Assembly (NCBI GenBank): GCA_902796555.1
Contig: CADBPR010000019.1
Span: forward strand, 1-64,000
DNA: 64,000 bases
DNA from: an uncultured Bacteroidia bacterium
GTDB taxonomy: Bacteria; Bacteroidota; Bacteroidia; Bacteroidales; UBA932
Reading direction: 5' to 3'
The notes beneath the pieces are model-generated. The model worked only from the letters and a program-made list of their open reading frames with translations, was not told where the DNA came from and made no database searches. Below are positions 37,646 to 46,793 of the stretch, in pieces. Position 1 is the stretch's first letter. The number at the start of each line of letters is the position of its first letter. The translations under genes were made by a program, and so were the position numbers.

Positions 37646-39166
37646 TCATTGGAACCCGGATGCGCCGAACTCATTGCCGCCGCCAGGGAAATCGTCCGCT
37701 CCGCCATAAGGGGTATACCCGTCATCCCGGCGTTCCAGCGAAGGGCTGGACGCGGACATATAGGACTCGGACTGATTGATCAGGTTATCGTCCACCTCCA
37801 CAAAGCGTACGAGCTCGCTCTTGAAACGCATGGGGATATCGGCTGTTTCACCGTTACGGTGCTTGGCGATGATGATTTCCGTCGTTTCCTTTCCGTCGGG
37901 CGTCTCCGCCAGGCCCAGGTAGTCGGGGCGGTGTACGAAAATGACCATGTCGGCATCCTGCTCGATGGCGCCGGACTCACGCAGGTCGCTCAGTTGCGGT
38001 TTGCCGTTGCTGCCCTGGCGCTGCACCGCATTACGGGACAGCTGGGACAACGCGATGATGGGCACGTTCATTTCTTTGGCCGTCGCTTTCAGCGTACGGG
38101 AAATGGCCGCCACTTCCTGCTCGCGCATCCCGCGCAGCTCAGACGGGCCCTGCATCAGCTGGAGGTAGTCCACGATGACCAGGCGCACGCCTTTGCTCTT
38201 GACCAGACGCTTGACTTTGGTGCGGAACTCCATGATGGGGAGGCTCGGCGTATCGTCCACGTACAGAGGGGCTTTGGAGAGGGCTTTCAGCCTGAATTCC
38301 AGCTGTTCCCACTCGTACGGGTCCAGTTTCTGGCCGCCTTTGATTTTGTCCGCCGGCAGGCCGGATTCGGAGGTCATCAGACGCTTGGCCAGCTGGATGG
38401 CCGGCATTTCCAGCGAGAAAACCGCCACGGGCATATTGTGGTCGACGGCGGCATTGCGGGCGATGTTCAGCGCAAAGGCGGTCTTACCCACGGACGGACG
38501 GGCGGCCAGGATAATCAGGTCCGACGCCTGCCAGCCCATCGTAATTCGGTCGATGGAAGGATAGCCCGACGGCACGCCGCTCAATCCGGACTGGGTCTGC
38601 ATCCGTTCGACTTCGTCCATGGCCGTCTTGATGACGGAACCGATTTCCTGGACGTCTTTCCGGACACTGTTCTGGATGGCCGCGAAAATCTTGCTCTGGG
38701 ACATGTCGATGAGGTCGTCCACGTCCACCGAGTCGTCATAGGCGTTCTTCAGAATATCGAAGGAGGCCGTAATCAGGTCCCGCTGGATATTCTTCTGCTT
38801 GAGAATCTTGATGTAATACTCGATGTGGGCCGCCGCACCGATTTTCTGGGACAGGGCGGCCAGGGCCACGGCACCGCCTACCTCGTCCAGCTGGCCGAGT
38901 GCAGAGAGTTTCTGGGACACGGACAGCAGGTCCAGGGCCACGTGCTCGTTGACCAGCTTGACCATGGCCTCGAAAATCATCCGGTGCTTGGGGTCATAGA
39001 AACAGGCTGGCGACAGTTCCTCCATCGCCTCGTCCACGCACCCCGGCTCAATCAGCAAGGCACCCAGCACGGCCTCCTCGAAATCCAGGGCCTGCGGCGG
39101 GCGGTTGCCCATTTCCAGACCCAGGGTATCGAGATTGACGTCTTTCTTTTTCGAGGTCCCAGCCAT
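37646..39166 (-). CDS. dnaB: Replicative DNA helicase
   Basis: Hexameric 5'-3' helicase that opens the replication fork. The 506-residue protein has the N-terminal primase-interaction domain (DFEEAVLGALLIEPGCVDEA) and the RecA-like motor with Walker A AARPSVGKTAFALNIARNAA, Walker B LVIVDYLQLM, and the H4 region EIIIAKHRNGETADI. There is a Gly/Asp-rich disordered tail. It follows the zinc-ribbon gene by six bases. Confidence 0.97.
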   Translation of the reverse strand: MAGTSKKKDVNLDTLGLEMGNRPPQALDFEEAVLGALLIEPGCVDEAMEELSPACFYDPKHRMIFEAMVKLVNEHVALDLLSVSQKLSALGQLDEVGGAVALAALSQKIGAAAHIEYYIKILKQKNIQRDLITASFDILKNAYDDSVDVDDLIDMSQSKIFAAIQNSVRKDVQEIGSVIKTAMDEVERMQTQSGLSGVPSGYPSIDRITMGWQASDLIILAARPSVGKTAFALNIARNAAVDHNMPVAVFSLEMPAIQLAKRLMTSESGLPADKIKGGQKLDPYEWEQLEFRLKALSKAPLYVDDTPSLPIMEFRTKVKRLVKSKGVRLVIVDYLQLMQGPSELRGMREQEVAAISRTLKATAKEMNVPIIALSQLSRNAVQRQGSNGKPQLSDLRESGAIEQDADMVIFVHRPDYLGLAETPDGKETTEIIIAKHRNGETADIPMRFKSELVRFVEVDDNLINQSESYMSASSPSLERRDDGYTPYGGADDFPGGGNEFGASGFQ

Positions 39167-39172
39167 AGCGGC

Positions 39173-39988
39173 TTATTCAGCGAAGTCAGGGTTGACGATG
39201 ATGCGGCCGCAGTGCTCGCAGATAATCAGCTTGCGACCGGAAGCGATGTCCACCAGACGCTGGGGAATGATGGTGTTGAAGCAACCGCCGCAGGCGTTTC
39301 CGTTATACACGGGCACGACGGCGAGGTGGTTCTTCACGCTGGCGCGGATACGGTTGTAAGCGCTCATGGTACGGGCGTCAATCTTCTCGGCGCAGGCGTC
39401 ACGCTCGCTCTTCAGACGGGCTTCCTCCCGGGCGGTGGACTGGGCGATGTTCTCCAGCTCGGCCTGCTTGGCCTCCAGGTCACCTTTCCGGATGGAAATC
39501 ATGTCATTGTTGTATTCGATGTCGCTCTTGGCCTCGGCAATCTTCGCCTTCGCCTCGTTGATGTGCTTTTCGGCAATCTGGCGGAGCAGGCCCTGGTTTT
39601 CGATTTCCTTGTTCAGGGAGTCGAACTCACGGCTGTTGGCGATGTTCTCAATCTGCTTCTGATACTTGTCGATGGCTGCGTCGCAGTCGATGATATCCTG
39701 TTTGCCGTTCGCAATGGTCAGGTTCATCCCTTCGATGAACTGGTTGATGCGGGCGTTGGTGGCCTCGATGTCAGCAATCTCCTTTTCGAGGTTCTCGACC
39801 TCTTCCGGCAGTTCGCCGCGCAGCTGGAGAATCTTGTCGATGGCGGTATCCGCCTTCTGGAGCTCATACAGCGTCCGGAGTTTCTCGCCTACATTGACAT
39901 CGGACTCAGCGAAATTCTTCTGAATGGAGACGAAGGTTTCCCGCTGGTCAATCGGGGTTTCAACTTTCTTTACTTTCTTTGTTGCCAT
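39173..39988 (-). CDS. Coiled-coil protein with C4-type zinc ribbon
   Basis: A 271-residue protein: a long coiled coil over about residues 25-200 (Glu/Lys/Ala/Gln-rich, for example EEVENLEKEIADIEATNARI) ending in a C4 zinc ribbon with CGGC...CEHC spacing (GGCFNTIIPQRLVDIASGRK between). This architecture matches the CdsZ/Chlamydia-type zf-RING_7 family, widespread in Bacteroidota, with proposed nucleic-acid or protein binding. It is the first gene of a likely transcript continuing into dnaB. Confidence 0.85.
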   Translation of the reverse strand: MATKKVKKVETPIDQRETFVSIQKNFAESDVNVGEKLRTLYELQKADTAIDKILQLRGELPEEVENLEKEIADIEATNARINQFIEGMNLTIANGKQDIIDCDAAIDKYQKQIENIANSREFDSLNKEIENQGLLRQIAEKHINEAKAKIAEAKSDIEYNNDMISIRKGDLEAKQAELENIAQSTAREEARLKSERDACAEKIDARTMSAYNRIRASVKNHLAVVPVYNGNACGGCFNTIIPQRLVDIASGRKLIICEHCGRIIVNPDFAE

Positions 39989-40280
39989 ATTTCAATATAC
40001 GTATATTTTCGGTTTCGTTTTGCGCCGGCAGCCTTTCGACGGCGGTTCGCGGCAGCTGTCCGCAGCCGACGGGCCGGGGTTCAAATGAAGACACGGCGCA
40101 AGGTGCAAAGTTAGCAATTTTTTCCCGTTTCCCCGCCATTCTTTTCCATATAACGCAAAAAAAACGACATGCAGCACGCCGGGGCATGACCAGGCGGCGG
40201 CACGGCGCCGGCCGGAGAACCCGGAGCGTGCTGTCACGCAGGCCGTAGTGAGGAGCCGGAGCGTCAGCCCCGACGGACCG
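39989..40280. other. 292-bp gene-free stretch before the zinc-ribbon gene
   Basis: No convincing coding sequence. The half near the zinc-ribbon gene contains one promoter-like element (40106-40113, TAACTTTG on the minus strand) and an A-run near 40150. The half next to the Nif3 gene is GC-rich with several short self-complementary stretches (such as GACGGTCCGTC on the minus strand) but no T-run, so no convincing terminator. Confidence 0.6.
40106..40113 (-). promoter_or_regulatory. Possible -7 element for the zinc-ribbon/dnaB transcript
   Basis: Minus-strand TAACTTTG fits TAnnTTTG. It would give a leader of about 110 bases. No -33 match is seen, so support is limited. Confidence 0.4.
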
Positions 40281-41108
40281 TCAGCGCCAATAGACGGGGT
40301 TTTCGGGGGCGGAAACCGGCAGGACAGGCAGGCCCGGGAGCCGGTCGCGCAGGTGGCGGGTCAGGACCCCGACGATATCAATCTCGCTCTCGAAATGACC
40401 GATATCGGCAATCATGAATCCGGCGGGCGTAAAGAACTGATGGTATGTGATATCGCCGCTGATGTACAGGGAGGCGCCGCGGGCGAGGGCCGTTCCGATA
40501 AGGGAGCCGCCGGAACCGCCGCACAAAGCCACCCGGCGGACCCGGTCGACCGGGCGCGAATGGCGAAGAACCGGCAGGGAGAAACACTGCTTGACATAGT
40601 CCAGGGCCTGTTCGCCGCTCATCTCCCGGGGCAGGTCACCGATGACGCCCAGACCGGTTGCTTTGCGCAGAATCTGCGGGTCGCCGTCGCCGACGGCCGG
40701 CTCTTCCCCGAACACGACCTCTCCATCTTCATCCAGAATACGGACATCCTGCAGGTCCAGCCGCCGGGCCATCGCCCAGCTCACGCCGCCCGGGACCTTG
40801 TCGGCAGAGGTGTGGGCCGCATATACCGCGACACCGCCCCGGATGGCTTTATAGACGGCGCATCCCACGGGGTCGGCCGGGTCAATGGTCCGGATGCCCT
40901 TGAAAATCAACGGGTGGTGGGTGACAATCATATCGCAGCCCCGCTGCAGGGCCTCGTCCACCAATGCCGGCGTGCAGTCAAATCCGACCAGTACGCCGTG
41001 TACTTCGTCCCGGGGCGACCCGATAATCAGACCGCTGTTGTCCCAGCTTTCCTGAGCGGCCGAGGGTGCAAAGGCCTCAACTGCCGCAATAATATCCTGT
41101 ACGTTCAT
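40281..41108 (-). CDS. Nif3-like dinuclear metal-centre protein
   Basis: A 275-residue member of the Nif3/YbgI family, related to the GTP cyclohydrolase I type 2 homologues. Metal ligands are in place: THHPLIFKGI (His63, His64), AHTSADKVPGG (His, Asp) and the late IADIGHFESE (His, Glu). AHTSAD replaces the common AHTNLD. The insert found in longer Bacteroides homologues is absent. Biochemical role of the family is unsettled. It lies downstream of merR on the same strand. Confidence 0.9.
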   Translation of the reverse strand: MNVQDIIAAVEAFAPSAAQESWDNSGLIIGSPRDEVHGVLVGFDCTPALVDEALQRGCDMIVTHHPLIFKGIRTIDPADPVGCAVYKAIRGGVAVYAAHTSADKVPGGVSWAMARRLDLQDVRILDEDGEVVFGEEPAVGDGDPQILRKATGLGVIGDLPREMSGEQALDYVKQCFSLPVLRHSRPVDRVRRVALCGGSGGSLIGTALARGASLYISGDITYHQFFTPAGFMIADIGHFESEIDIVGVLTRHLRDRLPGLPVLPVSAPENPVYWR

Positions 41109-41170
41109 TCGGTTTATTACGAAATTAAGAGTACCGGGCCGCTTCGGACAGGCCGGAGCCCGAACGCCGG

Positions 41171-41488
41171 CTACAGAGCGGCGCGGATCTCCTCCAGTTG
41201 GGCACGGATTGCCTTCAGCGAATTCAGGGCCTTCACCCGGTTCTCCACCGATTTACGGTCGGCCGCCAGCTTGCGGGAAGCCCCTTCCAAGGTCATTCCC
41301 TGCCCTTTGATCAACAGATGCATCTGCTTGAGCACCTCGATATCTTCCGCCGTATACAGGCGGTTGCCCTTGGCATTGCGATGCGGCTTGAGATACTTGG
41401 GGAAACTGTTGGTCCAGAACCGGACCAGGGACGCGTTTTCGCCCAGGATTTCAGCGGCCTCGCCGATGGTGTAGAAAAACTTTTCCAT
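41171..41488 (-). CDS. MerR-family transcriptional regulator
   Basis: A 105-residue regulator with a complete MerR winged-helix domain: YTIGEAAEILGENASLVRFW, then KYLKPHRNAKGNRLYTAEDI and VLKQMHLLIKGQGMTLEGA. A short dimerisation helix follows; there is no effector-binding domain, as in many small Bacteroidota MerR proteins. It follows two M23 peptidase genes by 54 bp. Confidence 0.92.
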   Translation of the reverse strand: MEKFFYTIGEAAEILGENASLVRFWTNSFPKYLKPHRNAKGNRLYTAEDIEVLKQMHLLIKGQGMTLEGASRKLAADRKSVENRVKALNSLKAIRAQLEEIRAAL

Positions 41489-41542
41489 ATATGACGGTTT
41501 GGGAATTATCGTGAATGACTTAGAAACTGTTTATATTTTGTT

Positions 41543-42490
41543 TTAATCCAATGATTGTTCGGTACTGGCGGCCATGAAGGCCACATTGGCATAATCCTTC
41601 GGCGACAAAGCGGCAAAAAGGTAGTTGACAGGGTCCACGGGCGTCCCGTCCCGCAGGACCTCATAGTGCAGGTGCGGCGCGAACGAATTGCCGGAAATCC
41701 CCACCGTGGCTATTTTCCGGCCGCGGGAGACCTTCTGTCCTTTGCTGACCGTAATGTCCGCCAGATGCCCGTAACGGGTCACATAGCCGTTGCCATGGTC
41801 GATTTCCACCACATTGCCCAGGCCCTTGCCGGAATGAATCACATCCCGGACCGTTCCGTCGGCCACGGCGAAAACGCTTTCTCCCTGGCCCGCAATCAGG
41901 TCCAGCCCGTTGTGGGGGACCTCCACTTTGTAGAACGGACTCAGGCGGTTGCCGGTACCGGCTCCCGTCTGGGCATATGTCAGACCCTCCAGCGGCATCC
42001 GCATGGGCGGCATCCGGAAACCCTTCCCGGCCATTTTGGCGAAGACGTGCAGAAACTGGCTGTCCACCTGGGCCGCGGTCGCGGACAGGCTGCGGGTCTT
42101 GCGCTCCGTATAAGCCACGACATTGTTCTCCGGCACCTCTTCCCCGTCCACAGGCATGGCGATGGAACCGACCGGATCCACCTGCGGGGCCCGGGTATGG
42201 AAAATCTCCCCGTAGATGGCGTCATCGCGCAGTTCCAGGCCGCTGAGGTTCTCCTCCACCAGTTTCAGACGCTCCTGCATGGCCGCATAATTGCGTTCAT
42301 AGGCCCGGTTCTCCCGCGCCAGCTGACGCTCCGTGTCGGTACTGATGAACAGCGACACGATGACGTAGAACAAGGCCGCCAGCGAGAAGCTGGCCACCAG
42401 CCATTTGACCGCCCGCCACAGGACATGCCCGATAGAGGTGGTCACCTGCCGGAACCGGAAGTTATCCTTATCGAAAACATACTGTGTCAT
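41543..42490 (-). CDS. M23-family metallopeptidase, membrane-anchored
   Basis: A 315-residue protein with one N-terminal helix (VKWLVASFSLAALFYVIVSL), a coiled-coil stretch (about 50-90) and a C-terminal LytM domain: NGLDLIAGQGESVFAVADG, GYVTRYGHLADI and APHLHYEVLRDG. The first-histidine position reads VPHNGLDL rather than the canonical H-x(3)-D, so the zinc site appears partly degenerate and it may serve as an activator rather than a hydrolase. It overlaps the upstream paralogue by four bases. Confidence 0.88.
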   Translation of the reverse strand: MTQYVFDKDNFRFRQVTTSIGHVLWRAVKWLVASFSLAALFYVIVSLFISTDTERQLARENRAYERNYAAMQERLKLVEENLSGLELRDDAIYGEIFHTRAPQVDPVGSIAMPVDGEEVPENNVVAYTERKTRSLSATAAQVDSQFLHVFAKMAGKGFRMPPMRMPLEGLTYAQTGAGTGNRLSPFYKVEVPHNGLDLIAGQGESVFAVADGTVRDVIHSGKGLGNVVEIDHGNGYVTRYGHLADITVSKGQKVSRGRKIATVGISGNSFAPHLHYEVLRDGTPVDPVNYLFAALSPKDYANVAFMAASTEQSLD

Positions 42491-43497
42491 AGGCGAATAC
42501 GCTGATGAGGACGAACCATGCGGTTGGACGATTCGGCGGCGGTCTTCTCGACCATCTGCCGGTACTCCTCCTCGCTCATCGTCAGGTCCATATAGTTAAT
42601 CGGATTCACGAAGTTGTTCCGATAAAGCACCTCGTAATGCAGGTGCGGCCCGGACACGCGGCCGGAACGTCCCGTTTCGCCGATACATTCTCCGCGGCGG
42701 ATTTTCATTCCCTCCGTCACATAAATGCTCTTCATGTGCGCATAACGGGTCTTGTAGCCGAACCCGTGGTCAATCATGACGGAATTGCCGTATCCGAAAA
42801 GTTCGAAACGGACCGTCTCCACCACGCCGTCGCCGGTGGAATAGACCGAATTGCCCGGCTTGCAGGCGAAATCCATGCCCGTATGCATCTTGGTGACACC
42901 GTTAAGCGGGTCGCTGCGGTAGCCGAAGGGACTGGACAGCCGGTAAGTGGTAGGGTCCGTCATCAACGGCGGAATGGCCGGAATACAGGAAGCCATATCC
43001 CCCGCCCGGCGCGACAGGGCGGCCACATCGTCGAAGGAACGGCTCTGGACATAGGCTCGTTTCGTGAGCACGTCCAGCCGCAGCTGGGTCCTGCGCAAAA
43101 GCGGGCTGGCCCCTTGCTGCTCCAACACGGCATCCCGGTGTTGTCCGCCAAGTCCGCTGCGGCGCACTTCCGGGCCTATTTCATTCATACCGAATATGTT
43201 ACGGTAAATCTCATTGTCCCGAAGCTCCAGACCTTCCAGGGTGGACTCATACCGGTCCAGCTGGCGGTTCATCACCTCCATGCGCGAAATCCAGGCTGCA
43301 TTCTGCTTGCGCAGCAGCACGGTCTTCGGCAGTTCCCATCCCAGCACCGAGGTGAAAAGCCACAGGTAGAACAGGAACATGGCTCCGGACAACAGCAAGA
43401 ACAGCAGCCACTTAACCACACGCGAACGGACCGGGACCTCTTCCGTTTCATAAAGAAGGGTCTCGGGATTGAGTTTGTATTGACCGAAGCGTGCCAT
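42487..43497 (-). CDS. M23-family metallopeptidase, membrane-anchored
   Basis: A 336-residue paralogue of the next gene, likely a cell-wall endopeptidase. One N-terminal helix (VKWLLFLLLSGAMFLFYLWL), coiled-coil linker, then LytM domain with the full zinc motifs: TKMHTGMDFACKPG (HxxxD), GYKTRYAHMKS and SGPHLHYEV (HxH). The start MARFGQYKLN lies just downstream of a consensus promoter; an upstream ATG at 43530 overlaps the promoter itself and is rejected. Confidence 0.92.
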   Translation of the reverse strand: MARFGQYKLNPETLLYETEEVPVRSRVVKWLLFLLLSGAMFLFYLWLFTSVLGWELPKTVLLRKQNAAWISRMEVMNRQLDRYESTLEGLELRDNEIYRNIFGMNEIGPEVRRSGLGGQHRDAVLEQQGASPLLRRTQLRLDVLTKRAYVQSRSFDDVAALSRRAGDMASCIPAIPPLMTDPTTYRLSSPFGYRSDPLNGVTKMHTGMDFACKPGNSVYSTGDGVVETVRFELFGYGNSVMIDHGFGYKTRYAHMKSIYVTEGMKIRRGECIGETGRSGRVSGPHLHYEVLYRNNFVNPINYMDLTMSEEEYRQMVEKTAAESSNRMVRPHQRIRL

Positions 43498-43510
43498 TTT
43501 CCTTAACTTG

Positions 43511-43542
43511 CAAATATACGGAATTTGCAAAGATTATGCAAA
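43511..43542 (-). promoter_or_regulatory. Complete sigma-ABfr type promoter of the M23 peptidase operon
   Basis: On the minus strand: TTTG (43542-43539), 20-bp spacer, TATATTTG (43518-43511). Both boxes and the spacing match the Bacteroides consensus exactly. The ATG follows 13 bases after the -7 box. Confidence 0.8.
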
Positions 43543-43561
43543 ACGGGCCGGACGGCGGAAA

Positions 43562-44209
43562 TCAGGCGAGGACGACCAGTGCGATGGACGGGTGGGAGAA
43601 GGTCAACGCCACGGTGTCGGCGCAGGCCCGGTTGAGCGTCGCTTTCCACCAATTGTCGAAAACGACCTCGTCCGTAGGCCAGACCAAGCCTTGCGAGCAG
43701 ATGGTCAGACTGTTGTCGGGACTGAAAAGGGAAACGGCCCGTCCCTCCCCGACGGCCAGGGAACAGCTGTCCGTAATGGCAAAGGCGGTCGTATAATCGC
43801 TGACCAGGTCCACGGAAGGCTGTGTAAGACCGCCCAGACCATACTGACGGGCGTATTCCATCAGCAGGGCCAGGTTGCCGAGGGTGTGGTCCTCACGCCG
43901 TCCGGTCGCACCCAGAATATGGATTTCCGTCGCCTCCGGAATATGCGCCAGGACATAGCGCAGCGCCTTGCTGAGGTCGTTGGTTTCCTGTTCGGCCTCG
44001 GCATGGATACGGTCGGCAAAACGCCGGCGCAGCGCGGCGGACAGGGAATCCATATCCCCGACGACGGCATCCGGCATCCGGTCCGGACAGGTCCGGATCC
44101 ATTTGCGCAAAGCCCCGTCACAGACGACCACATGGTCCGCCTGTTCCAGCAGGTAGCGGGGATAGGGGCGCACGGGGAAATCGCCGTCAGCCAGAATCGC
44201 GACGGACAC
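43562..44209 (-). CDS. Thiamine pyrophosphokinase
   Basis: Makes thiamine pyrophosphate from thiamine and ATP. The core of about 215 residues begins VSVAILADGDFPVRPYP and shows DHVVVCDGALRKW, DAVVGDMDSLSA, EQETNDLSKALRYV and ILGATGRREDHTLGNLALL, all family motifs. No ATG precedes the core; a GTG at 44209 gives the typical length and is used here. The frame is open to a GTG at 44371, but that adds a Pro/Ser-rich segment overlapping the fused permease-formyltransferase gene. Confidence 0.88.
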   Translation of the reverse strand: MSVAILADGDFPVRPYPRYLLEQADHVVVCDGALRKWIRTCPDRMPDAVVGDMDSLSAALRRRFADRIHAEAEQETNDLSKALRYVLAHIPEATEIHILGATGRREDHTLGNLALLMEYARQYGLGGLTQPSVDLVSDYTTAFAITDSCSLAVGEGRAVSLFSPDNSLTICSQGLVWPTDEVVFDNWWKATLNRACADTVALTFSHPSIALVVLA

Positions 44210-44303
44210 CCGCCCGGCAGCCGGTTCCAAAGCAGTACCCACGGACACTTCCGGCCCCGAAACGGCCGAAGCGTCGACAGCCGGCGCCGTATTGACGGAA
44301 GGT

Positions 44304-46739
44304 TTACGCACGGGTACGGGCGATTTCTTCGGCCGAAGTACCCTTGTCGGCCCGGTACTGCTCCGGGTCACGGAAACCGGCCAGGAAAGCCTTTACGGCC
44401 ATCCGTTTCTTGCCGGAAAGCTGCAGGTCGGTCAGTTTCAGGGCCCCGTCGGCCGTGGCGATGGCCAGGTAGGACTTGCCGTCGGAAAGCACCGTACCGG
44501 GCGTACCGGTGAGTTCCGGACACTTCTCGGCCGCATAGATTTTCAGCTGTGTCGCCGTGCCGTCCGGTGCCAGGAGGTTGGTGTAGGCCGTCGGATACGG
44601 GCTCAGACCGCGGATGAGGTTGTATACCTGCACCATCGGGGCATCCCAATCGATGTGACACAGTTCTTTATGAATCTTCGGCGCCGGCTTCAGCACCTCG
44701 GAGCCCTGGATGAAACTGCGCTGAACGCGGGTTTCGACACTCTTTTCAATCAAGCCTTGGACCGTTGTGAGCACCAGTTCGGAGCCCAGCGGCATCAGGC
44801 GGTCATGCAGGTCGCCGGCCGTGTCGGTATCGCCGATGCGGCATTCCTGGCGGAGAATGATCTTGCCGGTATCGATGTCCTTGTCAATCAGAAAGGTCGT
44901 GACGCCGGTCATCCGCTCGCCGTTGATAATGGCCCAGTTGATCGGGGCGGCACCCCGGTACTGCGGCAGCAGGGCCGCATGGAGGTTGAAGGTACCCAAC
45001 GGCGGCATGGACCAGACCTCTTCCGGCAGCATACGGAAGGCCACCACCACGAAAATGTCGGCCTTGAGTGCCGCCAGCTGCGCCAGGAAGTCCGGGTCTT
45101 TCAGTTTCACGGGCTGCAGCACCGGAATATCGTGCGCCACAGCATATTGCTTCACTGCGCTTTCCGCCAGCTGCTGGCCGCGGCCCACGGGTTTGTCGGC
45201 CACGGTGACAACCGCCGCAATCTTATATTTCGCTTTGACAAGGGCATCCAGCGGAGCCACTGCGAACTCCGGCGTGCCGAAATAGACAATCTTCGTTTTC
45301 TTGAAAAATCCCATAACCAATGCTTTGATACGCCGCCAGGAATGCATCAGGCTGTCGGCGTTGAACAGGGCCGAATCATGTATGGCCTTCCAGGATAGAT
45401 ATGCCCCGATGGGCAGTAGCACAAGGGACGAGATAAAGGTGCCCCAAACGGCCGCCACTTCCCCGTCACGGGCCATTTTCACACCGGTGATATCCACCAC
45501 CCAGTACACCACGAAGAAGAGCGCGGCGATGATGGCCGATGCGCCCAGACCGGAACGGCGGCTGACGAATGCGCCCAGCGGCGCCCCAATCAGGAACATG
45601 ATCAGACAAGCCAGTGCCCCGGAGAACTTCTTGAAAATCTGCACGTTGGTACGGCGGAGGGACCAGTCGTACTGGAGCACGTCACTGCCGGCATTCTTCA
45701 GGTATGACGTCTTCTGCCGCGCCTGGGACAGGGCCGCTTCATAGGCTTTGCGCTCCTCGTAACGGTTCTTCCAGTGGCCGAATTCGGACAGGTCCATCGG
45801 GGACAGTTCCTTGTGAAAAGAGGTGTCCAGCTGGCTGTTGAACCGCAGGGTACGGTCCAGGGCATAAGAGGCCAGGTGTTTGTTCACCACCGAATCCTTC
45901 CGCACGTCCAGGGAATCCTTGTCCACCAGCAGGGTCTTCAGGCGCCGGGTGTTGGCCTGGTCGCCATACTGCCCCTCCTTCGTTTTCTCGAAGGAGTAAT
46001 TCTTCAGCGGAATAATCATCTCCTGCTCGGCAAATTGGATGCGCTGCAGGTCCAGGACGGTGTCCTTGTAGCTCATCTTGTTTTCTTCCTGGTAGTTGAT
46101 GCCGTGATAGAGGGTAAAGACGATATAATCCTTGCTCTCCGACATCTTCATCATGGCCGAGTCCGCGAGGGTTTCGGCGCGGCCGGCCTTGCCGTCCGTC
46201 TGGTCATAGACCTGCACCCCGTACATCATGCCCGTCTTCTTGTTACGGCCGTCGATACGGAGCGTATAACCCTCGATGCCGTCATAGAAAGAACCGACCG
46301 GAATGTTGATTTCCTTGTTGGTGTTCAGGATGTCGCTGCGGAGGGTGTAAATCTTGTTCCAGGCTACCGGAACCAGGTTGTTGGCCACAAAATAGGAACC
46401 GACGCTGATAATCAGAGCTGTCACCAGGGTCAGGGGCAGCATCACCCGGCCGACGGAAATGCCGGCCGACTTCATGGCAATCAGTTCCGAGTTCTCGGAC
46501 AGCTGCCCGATGGTCATCACGCCGGCCAGCAGGGTGGCCAGCGGGATGGACAGGGGCAGCATGGTCGTACCGCCCCAGAGCATGAATTCCAGGATGACCG
46601 AAAAATGGAGGCCTTTCCCGACCAGCTCATCGATGTATACCCACAGGAACTGCATCATCAGGATGAACACCACGACGATGAGGATCGCGAAGAACGGTCC
46701 GATGTAGGATTTGATGAGATACTGGTCTAATTTCTTCAT
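44304..46739 (-). CDS. LptF/LptG permease fused in frame to methionyl-tRNA formyltransferase
   Basis: A single 811-residue frame. Residues 1-475 are an LptF/LptG (YjgP/YjgQ) permease of the lipopolysaccharide export complex: KLDQYLIKSYIGPFFAILIV, the early SENSELIAMKSAGISV, a large periplasmic domain, and late helices ACLIMFLIGAPLGAFVSRRS. Residues 476-811 are Fmt: MGFFKKTKIVYFGTPEFAVA, a HAALLPQYRGAAPINWAI formyl-THF site and a C-terminal OB-like domain. The internal ATG is at 45314-45312. Fmt formylates initiator tRNA in the cytosol. The two functions are unrelated, and no stop codon separates them. Internal initiation at 45314 could still make free Fmt. Confidence 0.88.
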   Translation of the reverse strand: MKKLDQYLIKSYIGPFFAILIVVVFILMMQFLWVYIDELVGKGLHFSVILEFMLWGGTTMLPLSIPLATLLAGVMTIGQLSENSELIAMKSAGISVGRVMLPLTLVTALIISVGSYFVANNLVPVAWNKIYTLRSDILNTNKEINIPVGSFYDGIEGYTLRIDGRNKKTGMMYGVQVYDQTDGKAGRAETLADSAMMKMSESKDYIVFTLYHGINYQEENKMSYKDTVLDLQRIQFAEQEMIIPLKNYSFEKTKEGQYGDQANTRRLKTLLVDKDSLDVRKDSVVNKHLASYALDRTLRFNSQLDTSFHKELSPMDLSEFGHWKNRYEERKAYEAALSQARQKTSYLKNAGSDVLQYDWSLRRTNVQIFKKFSGALACLIMFLIGAPLGAFVSRRSGLGASAIIAALFFVVYWVVDITGVKMARDGEVAAVWGTFISSLVLLPIGAYLSWKAIHDSALFNADSLMHSWRRIKALVMGFFKKTKIVYFGTPEFAVAPLDALVKAKYKIAAVVTVADKPVGRGQQLAESAVKQYAVAHDIPVLQPVKLKDPDFLAQLAALKADIFVVVAFRMLPEEVWSMPPLGTFNLHAALLPQYRGAAPINWAIINGERMTGVTTFLIDKDIDTGKIILRQECRIGDTDTAGDLHDRLMPLGSELVLTTVQGLIEKSVETRVQRSFIQGSEVLKPAPKIHKELCHIDWDAPMVQVYNLIRGLSPYPTAYTNLLAPDGTATQLKIYAAEKCPELTGTPGTVLSDGKSYLAIATADGALKLTDLQLSGKKRMAVKAFLAGFRDPEQYRADKGTSAEEIARTRA

Positions 46740-46793
46740 GTATGCCGGGTGCCGTTTTCACGGCAGGTTTCATGCCGGGGTCCGCCCGAAGGC

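Noticed and set aside
37649..40114. Long plus-strand open frame (821 codons) opposite dnaB and the zinc-ribbon gene
   Set aside because: Same shadow pattern; dnaB motifs fix the true strand.
44210..44371. N-terminal extension of thiamine pyrophosphokinase to a GTG at 44371
   Set aside because: It adds a Pro/Ser-rich segment without family similarity and overlaps the upstream gene by 68 bases.
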